A stretch of 9,878 nucleotides of DNA from Phycisphaerales bacterium UBA6054 (GCA_002429045.1 DIYM01000105.1:1-9878), one strand, 5' to 3'; positions 1 to 5,943 are shown, counted from the stretch's first letter. Translations and numbers: made by a program. The notes: generated by a model not told the origin, from the letters alone.

Positions 1-568
1 ACACCTGCTCCACGATCCGCCCGGCGCTCAGATTGCCGTCCAGCCCGCCGATCCCCGTCGCACAGAACCGGCACCCGACCGGGCAGCCCACCTGCGAAGA
101 AATGCACGCCGTCCGACGCGCCCGCGTCGCCCCGCCGTCGTCATCCACGTCCGCCTCGGAGGGGATCATCACGCACTCGGTCTGCCGGGCCGTGTTCGAG
201 TACGGCATCCCGCCCGGCGAGCCGTCCGCGTTCAGGATCGGCAGCCGCGTCGAATGATCCACGCTCGCCTCGTCCGCCGACACGCCGGACCCAACCAGCC
301 CGTCCGACCACTCGACCAGCAGCTTCTGCGTCCCATCCGTCGCCACCTGATGCGCCACCGTCGGCCCGCTCAGGAACGTCATCTCGCGCTCGAGCAACTC
401 CCGATCCTGTTTCGACAGATTGCTCATCCGCTCCGGGTCGGCCACCCCTTTGAGATACACCCACTCGAGCAACTGCTTTGCACGGAACCTCGGCATCCCC
501 CGCTCCAGACACCAGTCCGTCAGCGTCCCCGGCGTCAACGAAAAGAAATGGTGCTCCGGGTGCTTCAA
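1..568 (-). CDS. rlmN: RlmN, dual-specificity 23S rRNA/tRNA adenine-C2 methyltransferase (N-terminal part; gene continues past the window)
   Basis: RlmN is a radical-SAM enzyme that methylates C2 of A2503 in 23S rRNA and of A37 in some tRNAs. The 189 visible residues start at TTG 568. The N-terminal region reads RFRAKQLLEWVYLKG, then MSNLSK, then DGTQKLLVEW, as in the family. The radical-SAM domain begins at about residue 155 with CISSQVGCPVGCRFCATG. C162, C166 and C169 form the CxxxCxxC [4Fe-4S] motif, and C155 lies seven residues before the cluster, where E. coli has catalytic C118. The C-terminal half, with the methyl-carrying cysteine, lies outside the window. The TTG start is chosen because GGAG (577-574) sits 5 nt upstream and the frame is closed by a TGA at 589-587. 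TTG overlaps the upstream GNAT stop as TTGA, which suggests translational coupling. About 50 extra residues lie between residues 78 and 155 compared with E. coli RlmN recalled from memory. Confidence 0.95.
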   Translation of the reverse strand, partial: MKHPEHHFFSLTPGTLTDWCLERGMPRFRAKQLLEWVYLKGVADPERMSNLSKQDRELLEREMTFLSGPTVAHQVATDGTQKLLVEWSDGLVGSGVSADEASVDHSTRLPILNADGSPGGMPYSNTARQTECVMIPSEADVDDDGGATRARRTACISSQVGCPVGCRFCATGIGGLDGNLSAGRIVEQV

Positions 569-1092
569 GCCTGCTCCGAATCTGCTTCATCTGGGCCAGT
601 CAGATCCATGTGCATCACGTGCGCGTCCGTGTACCGCCCATCTTTCACCCGAAAGATCCCCGGCACCGTCCCGATGATCCGGAACCCCTCCGATTCATAC
701 AACCGCACCGCCCCGACATTCGACACCACCACCAGATTGAACTGGATCCCCCGATACCCGATCTCCCGCGCCCGAGCGATCGAATCCCGCACCAGCACCC
801 GCCCGATCCCCCGCCCCCGCATCGCCCGATCCACCACATACCCCACGTTGGCCACATGCGACCCACGCCAGGGCTGGTTCGGCTTGATCAGGTACCCCCC
901 AACCACGCGATCCCCATCCACGGCCACCCGGATCTCGCCCTTCCCGAACCAGTAATCGAGAAACTCGCCCTCGGTGGTTTCGTCGTCGAACGGGTACGAG
1001 TCCCCCTCGTCCGCAACCTGCCGGGCCAACGCGAGAAACGTGTTCCGATCCCGATCCTCAAGCCGACGGCACCCGAGAGCCGGCGTGCTCAC
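565..1092 (-). CDS. GNAT-family N-acetyltransferase
   Basis: A 175-residue single-domain acetyltransferase that would use acetyl-CoA; the acceptor is unknown. The acetyl-CoA pyrophosphate-binding motif A is visible as RGRGIGR at residues 92-98 after strand VGYVVD. The motif B region follows as FNLVVVSN (118-125) and RLYESEGF (130-137), with Y132 at the usual position of the general acid. The end (GIFRVKDGRYTDAHVMHMDL) resembles small-molecule or peptide GNATs of the phosphinothricin-acetyltransferase-like type. The start is GTG at 1092, overlapping the ispH stop as GTGA. The only purine-rich site, AAGGA, abuts the GTG with no spacer, so initiation probably depends on ribosomes finishing ispH. 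No better downstream start exists without cutting into the first strand. Its 3' end overlaps the rlmN start. The substrate cannot be named: a ribosomal-protein role like RimI would fit rlmN, but nothing in the sequence proves it. Confidence 0.9.
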   Translation of the reverse strand: MSTPALGCRRLEDRDRNTFLALARQVADEGDSYPFDDETTEGEFLDYWFGKGEIRVAVDGDRVVGGYLIKPNQPWRGSHVANVGYVVDRAMRGRGIGRVLVRDSIARAREIGYRGIQFNLVVVSNVGAVRLYESEGFRIIGTVPGIFRVKDGRYTDAHVMHMDLTGPDEADSEQA

Positions 1093-2138
1093 TCCTTCGC
1101 ACTCACTGTCAACGCCACCGCGTTCATCCCGTACTCGCCCGCCGTGATCACCGGCGGCTCGACCCGCACCTTCCGATCACCCGGGTCGATCCCGTTCGCC
1201 TTCATCAACTTCTTCAGCGTCAGCGGCAAGCCGAACTCCACCGCCTCCTCGAACACGTCCGCCAGATGCAGCGTCGCACCGTGATGCTCGACGAAGTGCC
1301 GGCAGATCTCAGAAACCAGATCCTCCGGCGCGCTCGCCCCGGCCGTCAGCAGGACCGTCTCGTCCCCATCCGGATACCACGCAGGATCCAACTCGGAAAC
1401 ATCATCGATCCGGTACCCCGGCGTGCCCACGTTCGCCGCGATCTCCGTCAGCCGCACCGAGTTCGACGAGTTGCTCGACCCGACCACCAGCACCAGGTCG
1501 CAGTGGGGGGCCACCTGCCGCACCGCCTGCTGCCGGTTCGTCGTCGCGTAACAGATGTCCTCGTCCGGCGGCGCCTTGATGTTCGGGAACGCCTCCTTGA
1601 GCGCCGCGATGATCACCCCCGCGTCATCCGTCGAAAGCGTCGTCTGCGTCAGATACACCAGCTTGTCCGGGTCGTCGATCCGGAGCTCCGGGATATCCGC
1701 CGGCGACTCCACGACCTGCGTCGCTTCCGGAGCCTCACCCCGAGTCCCGATCACCTCCTGGTGGTCCGCGTGCCCGATCAGCAATATCTGGTACCCCTGG
1801 CGCGAGTAACGGATCGCCCGCGAGTGCACCTTGGTCACCAGCGGGCACGTCGCATCGATCGACGTCAACCCCCGCTCATCCGACTCGGCCCTCACGCTCG
1901 GCGGCACGCCGTGGGCACTGAACACGATGATCGACCCCTCCGGCACATCCGCCACCCGCTCGACGAACCGCGCCCCCTTCTCCCGCAACCGATCCACCAC
2001 GTGCCGGTTGTGCACGATGTCGTGATACACGTACACGACCTCGTCCTCGCCGAGCACGTCGAGCACCTGCTCGACCACATCGATCGCCATCCGCACGCCG
2101 GCACAGAATCCCCGCGGGTTCGCCAGAACGATTCGCAT
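1089..2138 (-). CDS. ispH: 4-hydroxy-3-methylbut-2-enyl diphosphate reductase (IspH/LytB)
   Basis: IspH performs the last MEP-pathway step, reducing HMBPP to isopentenyl and dimethylallyl diphosphate through a [4Fe-4S] cluster in the cytosol. All hallmark residues are present. The cluster cysteines are C12 (NPRGFCAGVRMAID), C98 (IDATCPLVTKVH) and C196 (DICYATTNRQQAV). Substrate-binding H43 (DIVHN), H76 (FSAHGVPP), H126 and catalytic E128 (IGHADHQEVIGTRGE), T167 (TQTTLS), the S221-S222-N223 triplet (VGSSNSSNS) and S269 (TAGASAPE) are also there. At 349 residues it is longer than the common 310-320. The excess is a tail of roughly 38 residues after the usual final LP..L segment (about 304-311). 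The ATG at 2138 is fixed by the N-terminal motif, although no well-spaced Shine-Dalgarno is visible. It is the first gene of a minus-strand cluster overlapping the GNAT gene by 4 bases, and it is divergent from the gene at 2211. Confidence 0.98.
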   Translation of the reverse strand: MRIVLANPRGFCAGVRMAIDVVEQVLDVLGEDEVVYVYHDIVHNRHVVDRLREKGARFVERVADVPEGSIIVFSAHGVPPSVRAESDERGLTSIDATCPLVTKVHSRAIRYSRQGYQILLIGHADHQEVIGTRGEAPEATQVVESPADIPELRIDDPDKLVYLTQTTLSTDDAGVIIAALKEAFPNIKAPPDEDICYATTNRQQAVRQVAPHCDLVLVVGSSNSSNSVRLTEIAANVGTPGYRIDDVSELDPAWYPDGDETVLLTAGASAPEDLVSEICRHFVEHHGATLHLADVFEEAVEFGLPLTLKKLMKANGIDPGDRKVRVEPPVITAGEYGMNAVALTVSAKE

Positions 2139-2151
2139 GCCTCATGTTAGG

Positions 2152-2178
2152 GGGCCCGCGATCCCGCGCCGCGGGCCC
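2152..2178. repeat. Perfect 9-bp inverted repeat in the ispH divergent spacer
   Basis: GGGCCCGCG at 2152-2160 is exactly mirrored by CGCGGGCCC at 2170-2178 around a 9-nt centre. It lies in the 72-bp spacer between divergent ispH and the nuclease-like gene. There is no T-run on either side, so it does not look like an intrinsic terminator. It could be an operator for a dyad-binding regulator, or a hairpin in the ispH leader. GC-rich palindromes also arise by chance in DNA of this composition, so function is uncertain. Confidence 0.5.
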
Positions 2179-2200
2179 ACCTACCGTTCCGCTCGTCAAC

Positions 2201-2205
2201 GGAGG
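2201..2205 (+). promoter_or_regulatory. Shine-Dalgarno site GGAGG for the gene at 2211
   Basis: A canonical GGAGG with a 5-nt spacer (acccc) before ATG 2211 fixes the start of the secreted nuclease-like protein. Confidence 0.8.
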
Positions 2206-2210
2206 ACCCC

Positions 2211-3329
2211 ATGCGACCCATCTACACCGCCGCACTCGCCGCCATCTCGGCATTCGCGCTCACCGCCCACGCACAACCCGCACCAGGCGCCGCCCCATCC
2301 CTCGAAGAAGCCCACCCGGAACTGATGGCCGAGATCGAAGCCTCCCAGGTCATGCGCCGCTTCGGCATCGAATCCGCGACCGCGAAACCGGACGGCGCCG
2401 TCCGCATTGCCACCTACAACATCCTCAACCTCTTCGACGACGTCGATGACCCGGCCCTCTCCGGCGAACGCCACGAAGACATCGACGACACCAAAGCCCT
2501 CCACGAACGCCTCGCCGTCGCCAAAGCCATCCGCGACCTCGACGCCGATGTCCTCGCGCTCCAGGAAATCGAATCCCTCGACGCCCTGATCTGGTTCAAA
2601 GACGAGTTCCTCGCCGGCATGGGCTACGACCACGTCGCTTCGATCGACGCCGGCGACGCACGCGGCATCGAACAGGCCGTCCTCTCACGCCACCCCATCC
2701 TCCACACCGAGAACTGGCCCCAGAAACCCCTCGGCGGGATCCACCCCGACAACTACGGCCCACGCGCCAAAAACTGGTACGCCGGCCAGCCCATCAACTT
2801 CCACCGATCCCCCCTCCGCGTCGACATCAACCTCGGCGCCGACACCGACCCCCAGCCCCTCACCCTCTTCGTCGTCCACCACAAGTCCGGCCGGTACTCG
2901 GGCTACTGGCGCGAAGCCGAGGCCAGGGGCGCCGTCGAACTCCTCGCCCGACTCGCACAGGACCACCCCGACCGACCCGTGATCGTCCTGGGCGACTTCA
3001 ACGCCCTGCCCACCGACACCTCCGTCAAAACCTACCTCGACGCCGGCCTTGACGATATCTTTGCAAACCGCAAACAAACCAGCGAGATCGTCACCCACGA
3101 GTCGGGCCGACGCATCGACCTGATCCTCGCCAACAAGCCCGCCATGGCCCATCTCCTTGCCAACCAAGCCTTTGTGCTCGGCACCCCCGCCCGCCCCCAG
3201 GGCATCAACTGGCGCGATCTGCCCACCTTCCCAGGCCTCGCTTCCGACCACTACCCCGTCGCCGTCGACATGAAACACCCAACCGACAGCCTCCAAGACG
3301 ACCCCCGGGCGAACTCCCACGCCCCCTAA
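2211..3329 (+). CDS. Secreted endonuclease/exonuclease/phosphatase (EEP) superfamily protein
   Basis: A 372-residue exported hydrolase of the Mg-dependent fold shared by DNase I, AP endonuclease and phosphodiesterases. A Sec signal peptide covers residues 1-21, with predicted cleavage AHA|QPAP. A short helical linker (to about 60) leads to the EEP domain (about 63-356). The motifs occur in order: ATYNILN with N70; LQEIE with metal ligand E119; GIEQAVLSRHPI (152-163); VVHHKSGR (221-228); GDFNALP with D262 and N264; RIDLILAN with D303; and SDHYPVAVDM with D346 and catalytic H347. All core catalytic positions are therefore present. Whether the substrate is nucleic acid, a phospholipid or another phosphodiester cannot be told from sequence. 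The gene stands alone, divergent from ispH, with a good Shine-Dalgarno site. The polar tail after 356 has no recognisable anchor, so the protein is probably periplasmic or released. Confidence 0.93.
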   Translation: MRPIYTAALAAISAFALTAHAQPAPGAAPSLEEAHPELMAEIEASQVMRRFGIESATAKPDGAVRIATYNILNLFDDVDDPALSGERHEDIDDTKALHERLAVAKAIRDLDADVLALQEIESLDALIWFKDEFLAGMGYDHVASIDAGDARGIEQAVLSRHPILHTENWPQKPLGGIHPDNYGPRAKNWYAGQPINFHRSPLRVDINLGADTDPQPLTLFVVHHKSGRYSGYWREAEARGAVELLARLAQDHPDRPVIVLGDFNALPTDTSVKTYLDAGLDDIFANRKQTSEIVTHESGRRIDLILANKPAMAHLLANQAFVLGTPARPQGINWRDLPTFPGLASDHYPVAVDMKHPTDSLQDDPRANSHAP

Positions 3330-3330
3330 C

Positions 3331-3358
3331 TTCACCTCCCCGCATTCCGGCGTAGAAT
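3331..3358 (+). promoter_or_regulatory. Candidate promoter for the pseudopilin operon
   Basis: TAGAAT at 3353-3358 matches five of six positions of the sigma-70 -10 box. TTCACC at 3331-3336 is a weak -35 (four of six), with a 16-bp spacer. It lies directly after the stop codon of the upstream gene and 60 nt before ATG 3419. The call rests on consensus matching only. Confidence 0.4.
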
Positions 3359-3418
3359 CCAAGCCACCCCTCGCCACGATCAGGCCCGACCCGACCAGAC
3401 CGAGACGAAAGGCCACAG

Positions 3419-3796
3419 ATGGACGACCTGAAACCCTGGCACATCGTCCTCATCATCGCCGCCGTGGGCGTGCTGGGCTTCTCCGTATTCCGGTTCGGGA
3501 TCGGAAGCTCGCCCGAAGCACAGATGGCAGACTCGATCACCATGGTCGATGTCGAGACCGGACAGCTCTACAACTTCAGCCTCAAGGGACGCAGAGGTGT
3601 CTTGGTCCCAGGGAAGAATCCCGAGACTGGCAAGTTTACCCTGATGCCCGTGTACCAAGACGACAACGACGATTGGATCGTTGGCCAACGAGACCTCGAC
3701 GCCATGCAGTACCTCGAAGGAACGCCGAGCAACGTCGACAGGGCCACGGGCAGGGCCACCACCAACGGTGAGTCCGCCGTGACAGTGAGCAACTAA
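3419..3796 (+). CDS. Small single-pass membrane protein, partner of the pseudopilin-like gene (unknown function)
   Basis: No family is recognised for this 125-residue protein. It has a short N-terminal arm (MDDLKPW), one membrane helix at about residues 8-25, and a soluble domain that should lie outside the cytoplasm. The domain is moderately acidic, with strand-rich stretches such as ITMVDVETGQLYNFSL (40-55), GVLVPGKNPETGKFTLMPVY and a DDNDDW cluster (81-86), followed by a disordered Thr/Ser/Asn-rich tail. The helix is not followed by a signal-peptidase site, so it probably stays as a signal anchor. GAAAGG (3407-3412) with a 6-nt spacer supports ATG 3419. A 53-bp gap without terminator separates it from the prepilin-like gene, so the two are probably co-transcribed. 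By position it could assist assembly, anchoring or folding of the pseudopilin, but that is guilt by association. It uses fewer C-ending codons than the flanking genes. Confidence 0.85.
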   Translation: MDDLKPWHIVLIIAAVGVLGFSVFRFGIGSSPEAQMADSITMVDVETGQLYNFSLKGRRGVLVPGKNPETGKFTLMPVYQDDNDDWIVGQRDLDAMQYLEGTPSNVDRATGRATTNGESAVTVSN

Positions 3797-3849
3797 CCGG
3801 CAGCCCACGCACAAATCGATGACGGGACGAAGACGGAGAGATCCAAACC

Positions 3850-4887
3850 ATGCCGAAGACCAAGAAAAACGCGTTCACGCTCATCGAGTTGCTGGTCGTG
3901 ATCGCGATCATCGCCCTGCTGATCGGAATCCTGCTCCCAGCGATCGGTAAGGCCAGGGAAACCGCCAAGGCACTCGTCTGCGCCTCAAGCCTGCGGGGGA
4001 TCGGGCAAGGTATCTACGTCTACGCAAGCGACAACCGGGAGTTTTATCCCGGAGTCAACAGCTCTGGAGCGGCATACCGGAACCCCCTCGGCGGCCCGGA
4101 TCTGTTCGGCATGCACGGCGACCGAGACCCGACCACCCCAACAACACATTGGGACTGGTTCAGCCCGATGTTCGGTGACTCCTTAGGGCTTTCATCCAAT
4201 CGTGCCCAACGCACCGCCCAGATCTTCAACGAGTACGGATGCCCCTCATCATCCGTCTTCAACGACAAACTCTACGGAGGCTGGGTCGATCGCGCCGACT
4301 TCAGCGATGTGCTCGCCGTCGACGGGTTCAAGCAGATCAGCTACCTTTCGCCGGCCGCGTTCCACCTCTGGTCCTCAGATGCACCAGACGTCACAATCAA
4401 CCAGGCCCGCGGCGGCGCAGAGTACAGGAAAGGCTTCGCCGATCCTGTCACCACCCCGCGCACCTTCCGCCCCCGCCTCGATCGAGTCGGAGTCTCCCTG
4501 TCAAACAAAATTTTCGCAGCCGACGGCACCCGCTACGTAGCCAACGAGCGAGGCGGCTACATCCTCGACTTCGATATCACCCCCGTCGCGGAGTTCTTCA
4601 GCTCGTTCGCAACACAAGGACCGACACGGGAAGTCGGCACCGCATATGGCCGCGGCTTCTACGAAGACACCGACTTCAACGTCGAACTCAGCATCCGCCA
4701 CAACAACGCCGTCAACGCGGTCTACTTCGACGGCCACGTCTCCTCGATGACCAACCAAGAGATGTGGAGCGATCCCAACCCGTGGTACCCCTCCGGATCC
4801 GTGTTCACCGGTGAGGACGCCACCGAAGAGTCCATCCAGTTCATGGAAGAACAGCAGGGCAACCGCCCCGAAGCCAGGATCAACTGA
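3850..4887 (+). CDS. Type II secretion/type IV pseudopilin-like protein with H-X9-DG motif (planctomycete type)
   Basis: A 345-residue prepilin-like protein. A short basic leader (MPKTKKNA, 1-8) is followed by FTLIELLVVIAIIALLIGILLPAIG (9-33), the class III signal cut by prepilin peptidase before F9, with E13 as mature Glu5. After the long helix (to about 60) comes a large soluble domain. H284 is followed by nine residues and D294-G295 (RHNNAVNAVYFDGHVSS), the H-X9-DG signature common near the C terminus of planctomycete pseudopilin-like families. Such proteins are very numerous in this phylum and mostly uncharacterised; few are shown to form pili. The residue before the cut is Ala8 instead of the usual Gly. 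GGAGAG (3835-3840) with a 9-nt spacer supports ATG 3850. It is the second gene of a probable two-gene unit ending at the terminator at 4911. No secretion ATPase or prepilin peptidase is in the window, so processing must be supplied from elsewhere. Confidence 0.93.
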   Translation: MPKTKKNAFTLIELLVVIAIIALLIGILLPAIGKARETAKALVCASSLRGIGQGIYVYASDNREFYPGVNSSGAAYRNPLGGPDLFGMHGDRDPTTPTTHWDWFSPMFGDSLGLSSNRAQRTAQIFNEYGCPSSSVFNDKLYGGWVDRADFSDVLAVDGFKQISYLSPAAFHLWSSDAPDVTINQARGGAEYRKGFADPVTTPRTFRPRLDRVGVSLSNKIFAADGTRYVANERGGYILDFDITPVAEFFSSFATQGPTREVGTAYGRGFYEDTDFNVELSIRHNNAVNAVYFDGHVSSMTNQEMWSDPNPWYPSGSVFTGEDATEESIQFMEEQQGNRPEARIN

Positions 4888-4910
4888 CACCCAGTCCAGA
4901 TCGCCCCCCC

Positions 4911-4940
4911 AAGCCGCGGCCCCGCCGCGGCTTGTTTGTT
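4911..4940 (+). terminator. Rho-independent terminator after the pseudopilin gene
   Basis: A perfect 9-bp GC-rich stem (AAGCCGCGG 4911-4919, CCGCGGCTT 4925-4933) with a 5-nt loop is followed by GTTTGTT. It starts 23 bp after the stop codon at 4887 and closes the two-gene unit. Confidence 0.85.
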
Positions 4941-5041
4941 ACTCCCAGCCATCCCAGATTGCCCAAACCAACACCGCCCGCCCCATCCCATCGGCACGCC
5001 AAACCGCCCCCGCCTCCGAACATAACCTTGTTGTTGACAGG

Positions 5042-5070
5042 TTGGTACCGCCGCCCTTCGACGCTACACT
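5042..5070 (+). promoter_or_regulatory. Candidate promoter of the lamin-tail gene
   Basis: TTGGTA (5042-5047, four of six) and TACACT (5065-5070, four of six) are separated by 17 bp. A perfect TTGACA at 5034-5039 lies too far upstream (25 bp) to pair with TACACT and has no good -10 at 17 bp. Predicted by consensus only. Confidence 0.4.
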
Positions 5071-5196
5071 TCCCCCAGAGAGACATCGGCAATGTACCGG
5101 TTTCGGGGATTCCCTGACCCCCTTCCTGACCCGAAGGACCCCCGTCCGGCACGCTGCCGTTGCACCATGTGTCCCGTCTTACCACAAGAGAGATTT

Positions 5197-5202
5197 GGAG
5201 AG
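5197..5202 (+). promoter_or_regulatory. Ribosome binding site deciding the lamin-tail start, inside a tandem repeat
   Basis: GGAGAG with a 6-nt spacer points to ATG 5209, not the upstream in-frame ATG 5092. The site lies in a direct repeat of GAGAGATT (5188-5195 and 5198-5205, period 10). GGAGAGAT also precedes the pseudopilin gene. Confidence 0.7.
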
Positions 5203-5208
5203 ATTGAA

Positions 5209-5862
5209 ATGAAGACCGCATTCGCCCTCGCCCTCGTGGCCGCCGCCGGCGCCGCGAACGCCGACGTTCTCGTCAACGAAGTCGTCGGTTCCACCACCGG
5301 CGGTGATGTCGAGTTCATCGAACTCTACAACACCGGCGCCTCCGCCATCGACCTGACCGGCTGGAGCATCGAGCTCTGGGATTCCGACATCGACGCCGGA
5401 GGCTCCGGCTTCGGCGGCGCCGACGGCACCGCCCCCTACGCCCTCTCCGGTTCCATCGCCGCCGGCGGCTACTGGACCATCGCCAACGGCGAAACCGCCA
5501 GCCAGATCGGCTTCACCGGTGACGCCTTCTTCGGCAACAACTCCATCGAGAACTCCTCCTACACCCTCATCCTCCGTGATGGCATGGGCAACATCGCCAA
5601 CTCCATCTTCTTCAACGACGGCGACGCCGGCGACCAGGCCAACGACGCCGGCGCCGCCATCACCGCCGATGTCACCGTCGGCCCCGACGGCTCCTTCCTC
5701 CCCGCCGGCTTCTACCGCTTCGGTGACGGCTCCGACATCATCGAACTCCACAACTTCTCCGACTTCACCGACTACACCCCCGGTGCCGCCAACGTCCCGG
5801 CCCCCGCCGGTCTGGCCATCGCCGGCCTCGGCCTCATCGCCGCCGGCCGCCGCCGCCGCTAA
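5209..5862 (+). CDS. Exported lamin-tail-domain (LTD) protein with C-terminal PEP-CTERM-like sorting signal
   Basis: A 217-residue surface or periplasmic protein. Residues 1-18 are a Sec signal peptide (cleavage ANA|DV). The mature start DVLVNEVVGSTTGGDVEFIELYN and then IDLTGWSIELWD (48-58) are typical of the LTD fold, an Ig-like beta-sandwich found in many secreted bacterial proteins, often as an adhesion or targeting module. The fold covers about residues 20-140 and is Gly/Asp-rich with no catalytic motif. The C terminus is a tripartite tail: VPAP (196-199), a hydrophobic stretch (200-213) and RRRR (214-217). This is the planctomycete version of PEP-CTERM, normally recognised by an exosortase/archaeosortase-type enzyme, which is not in this window. 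The start at 5209 is chosen for the signal peptide and GGAGAG site. Codons are almost uniformly the C-ending preferred ones, suggesting high expression. It is monocistronic, bracketed by a promoter-like site and a strong terminator. Its ligand is unknown. Confidence 0.9.
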   Translation: MKTAFALALVAAAGAANADVLVNEVVGSTTGGDVEFIELYNTGASAIDLTGWSIELWDSDIDAGGSGFGGADGTAPYALSGSIAAGGYWTIANGETASQIGFTGDAFFGNNSIENSSYTLILRDGMGNIANSIFFNDGDAGDQANDAGAAITADVTVGPDGSFLPAGFYRFGDGSDIIELHNFSDFTDYTPGAANVPAPAGLAIAGLGLIAAGRRRR

Positions 5863-5887
5863 TCGCAGAACGCGATCACGCAACCCA

Positions 5888-5925
5888 AAGACCGCCGCTC
5901 GCTCCGAGCGGCGGTCTTCCTTTTG
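5888..5925 (+). terminator. Strong rho-independent terminator after the lamin-tail gene
   Basis: A perfect 13-bp stem (AAGACCGCCGCTC 5888-5900, GAGCGGCGGTCTT 5906-5918) with loop GCTCC is followed by CCTTTTG. It starts 25 bp after the stop at 5862, and only 23 bp separate its tail from the next start codon. Confidence 0.92.
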
Positions 5926-5937
5926 CCACCCGACACC

Positions 5938-5943
5938 TATCCT
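5938..5943 (+). promoter_or_regulatory. -10-like box immediately before the M20 peptidase start (leaderless candidate)
   Basis: TATCCT matches four of six -10 positions and ends 5 nt before ATG 5949, so transcription would begin at or next to the A of the start codon. There is no purine-rich ribosome site between the terminator and the ATG. A -35 at 17 bp would fall on the descending arm of the upstream terminator, and no good match is seen there. Confidence 0.4.

Larger units (their letters stand above)
4941..5208 (+). other. Non-coding stretch: spacer plus long leader of the lamin-tail gene
   Basis: With the upstream terminator this region makes 321 bp (4888-5208) without a convincing gene. 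4941-5033 shows nothing recognisable. 5042-5070 holds a candidate promoter. From there to the start codon runs a leader of about 130 nt with two small adjoining hairpins: CCTTC/GAAGG at 5121-5125 and 5133-5137, and GGAC/GTCC at 5136-5139 and 5144-5147. They share bases 5136-5137 and so cannot both form fully. An in-frame upstream ATG at 5092 is open through to the gene. It is rejected as the start because the encoded 39 residues are proline- and arginine-rich and would mask the signal peptide. Confidence 0.55.

Noticed and set aside
254..955. Open plus-strand frame of 233 codons opposite rlmN and the GNAT gene
   Set aside because: The product is Arg/Pro/His-rich with no family features, and both genes on the minus strand are unmistakable. 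It is a high-GC antisense shadow.
1266..2150. 294-codon plus-strand frame opposite ispH
   Set aside because: An Arg/His/Val-rich antisense shadow of a fully conserved ispH.
5034..5039. Perfect TTGACA as -35 box
   Set aside because: No -10 match at 16-18 bp; the nearest good -10 (TACACT) is 25 bp away.
5092..5208. Upstream ATG start for the lamin-tail protein
   Set aside because: It would bury the signal peptide behind 39 polar, proline-rich residues. The ATG at 5209 has a well-spaced GGAGAG.
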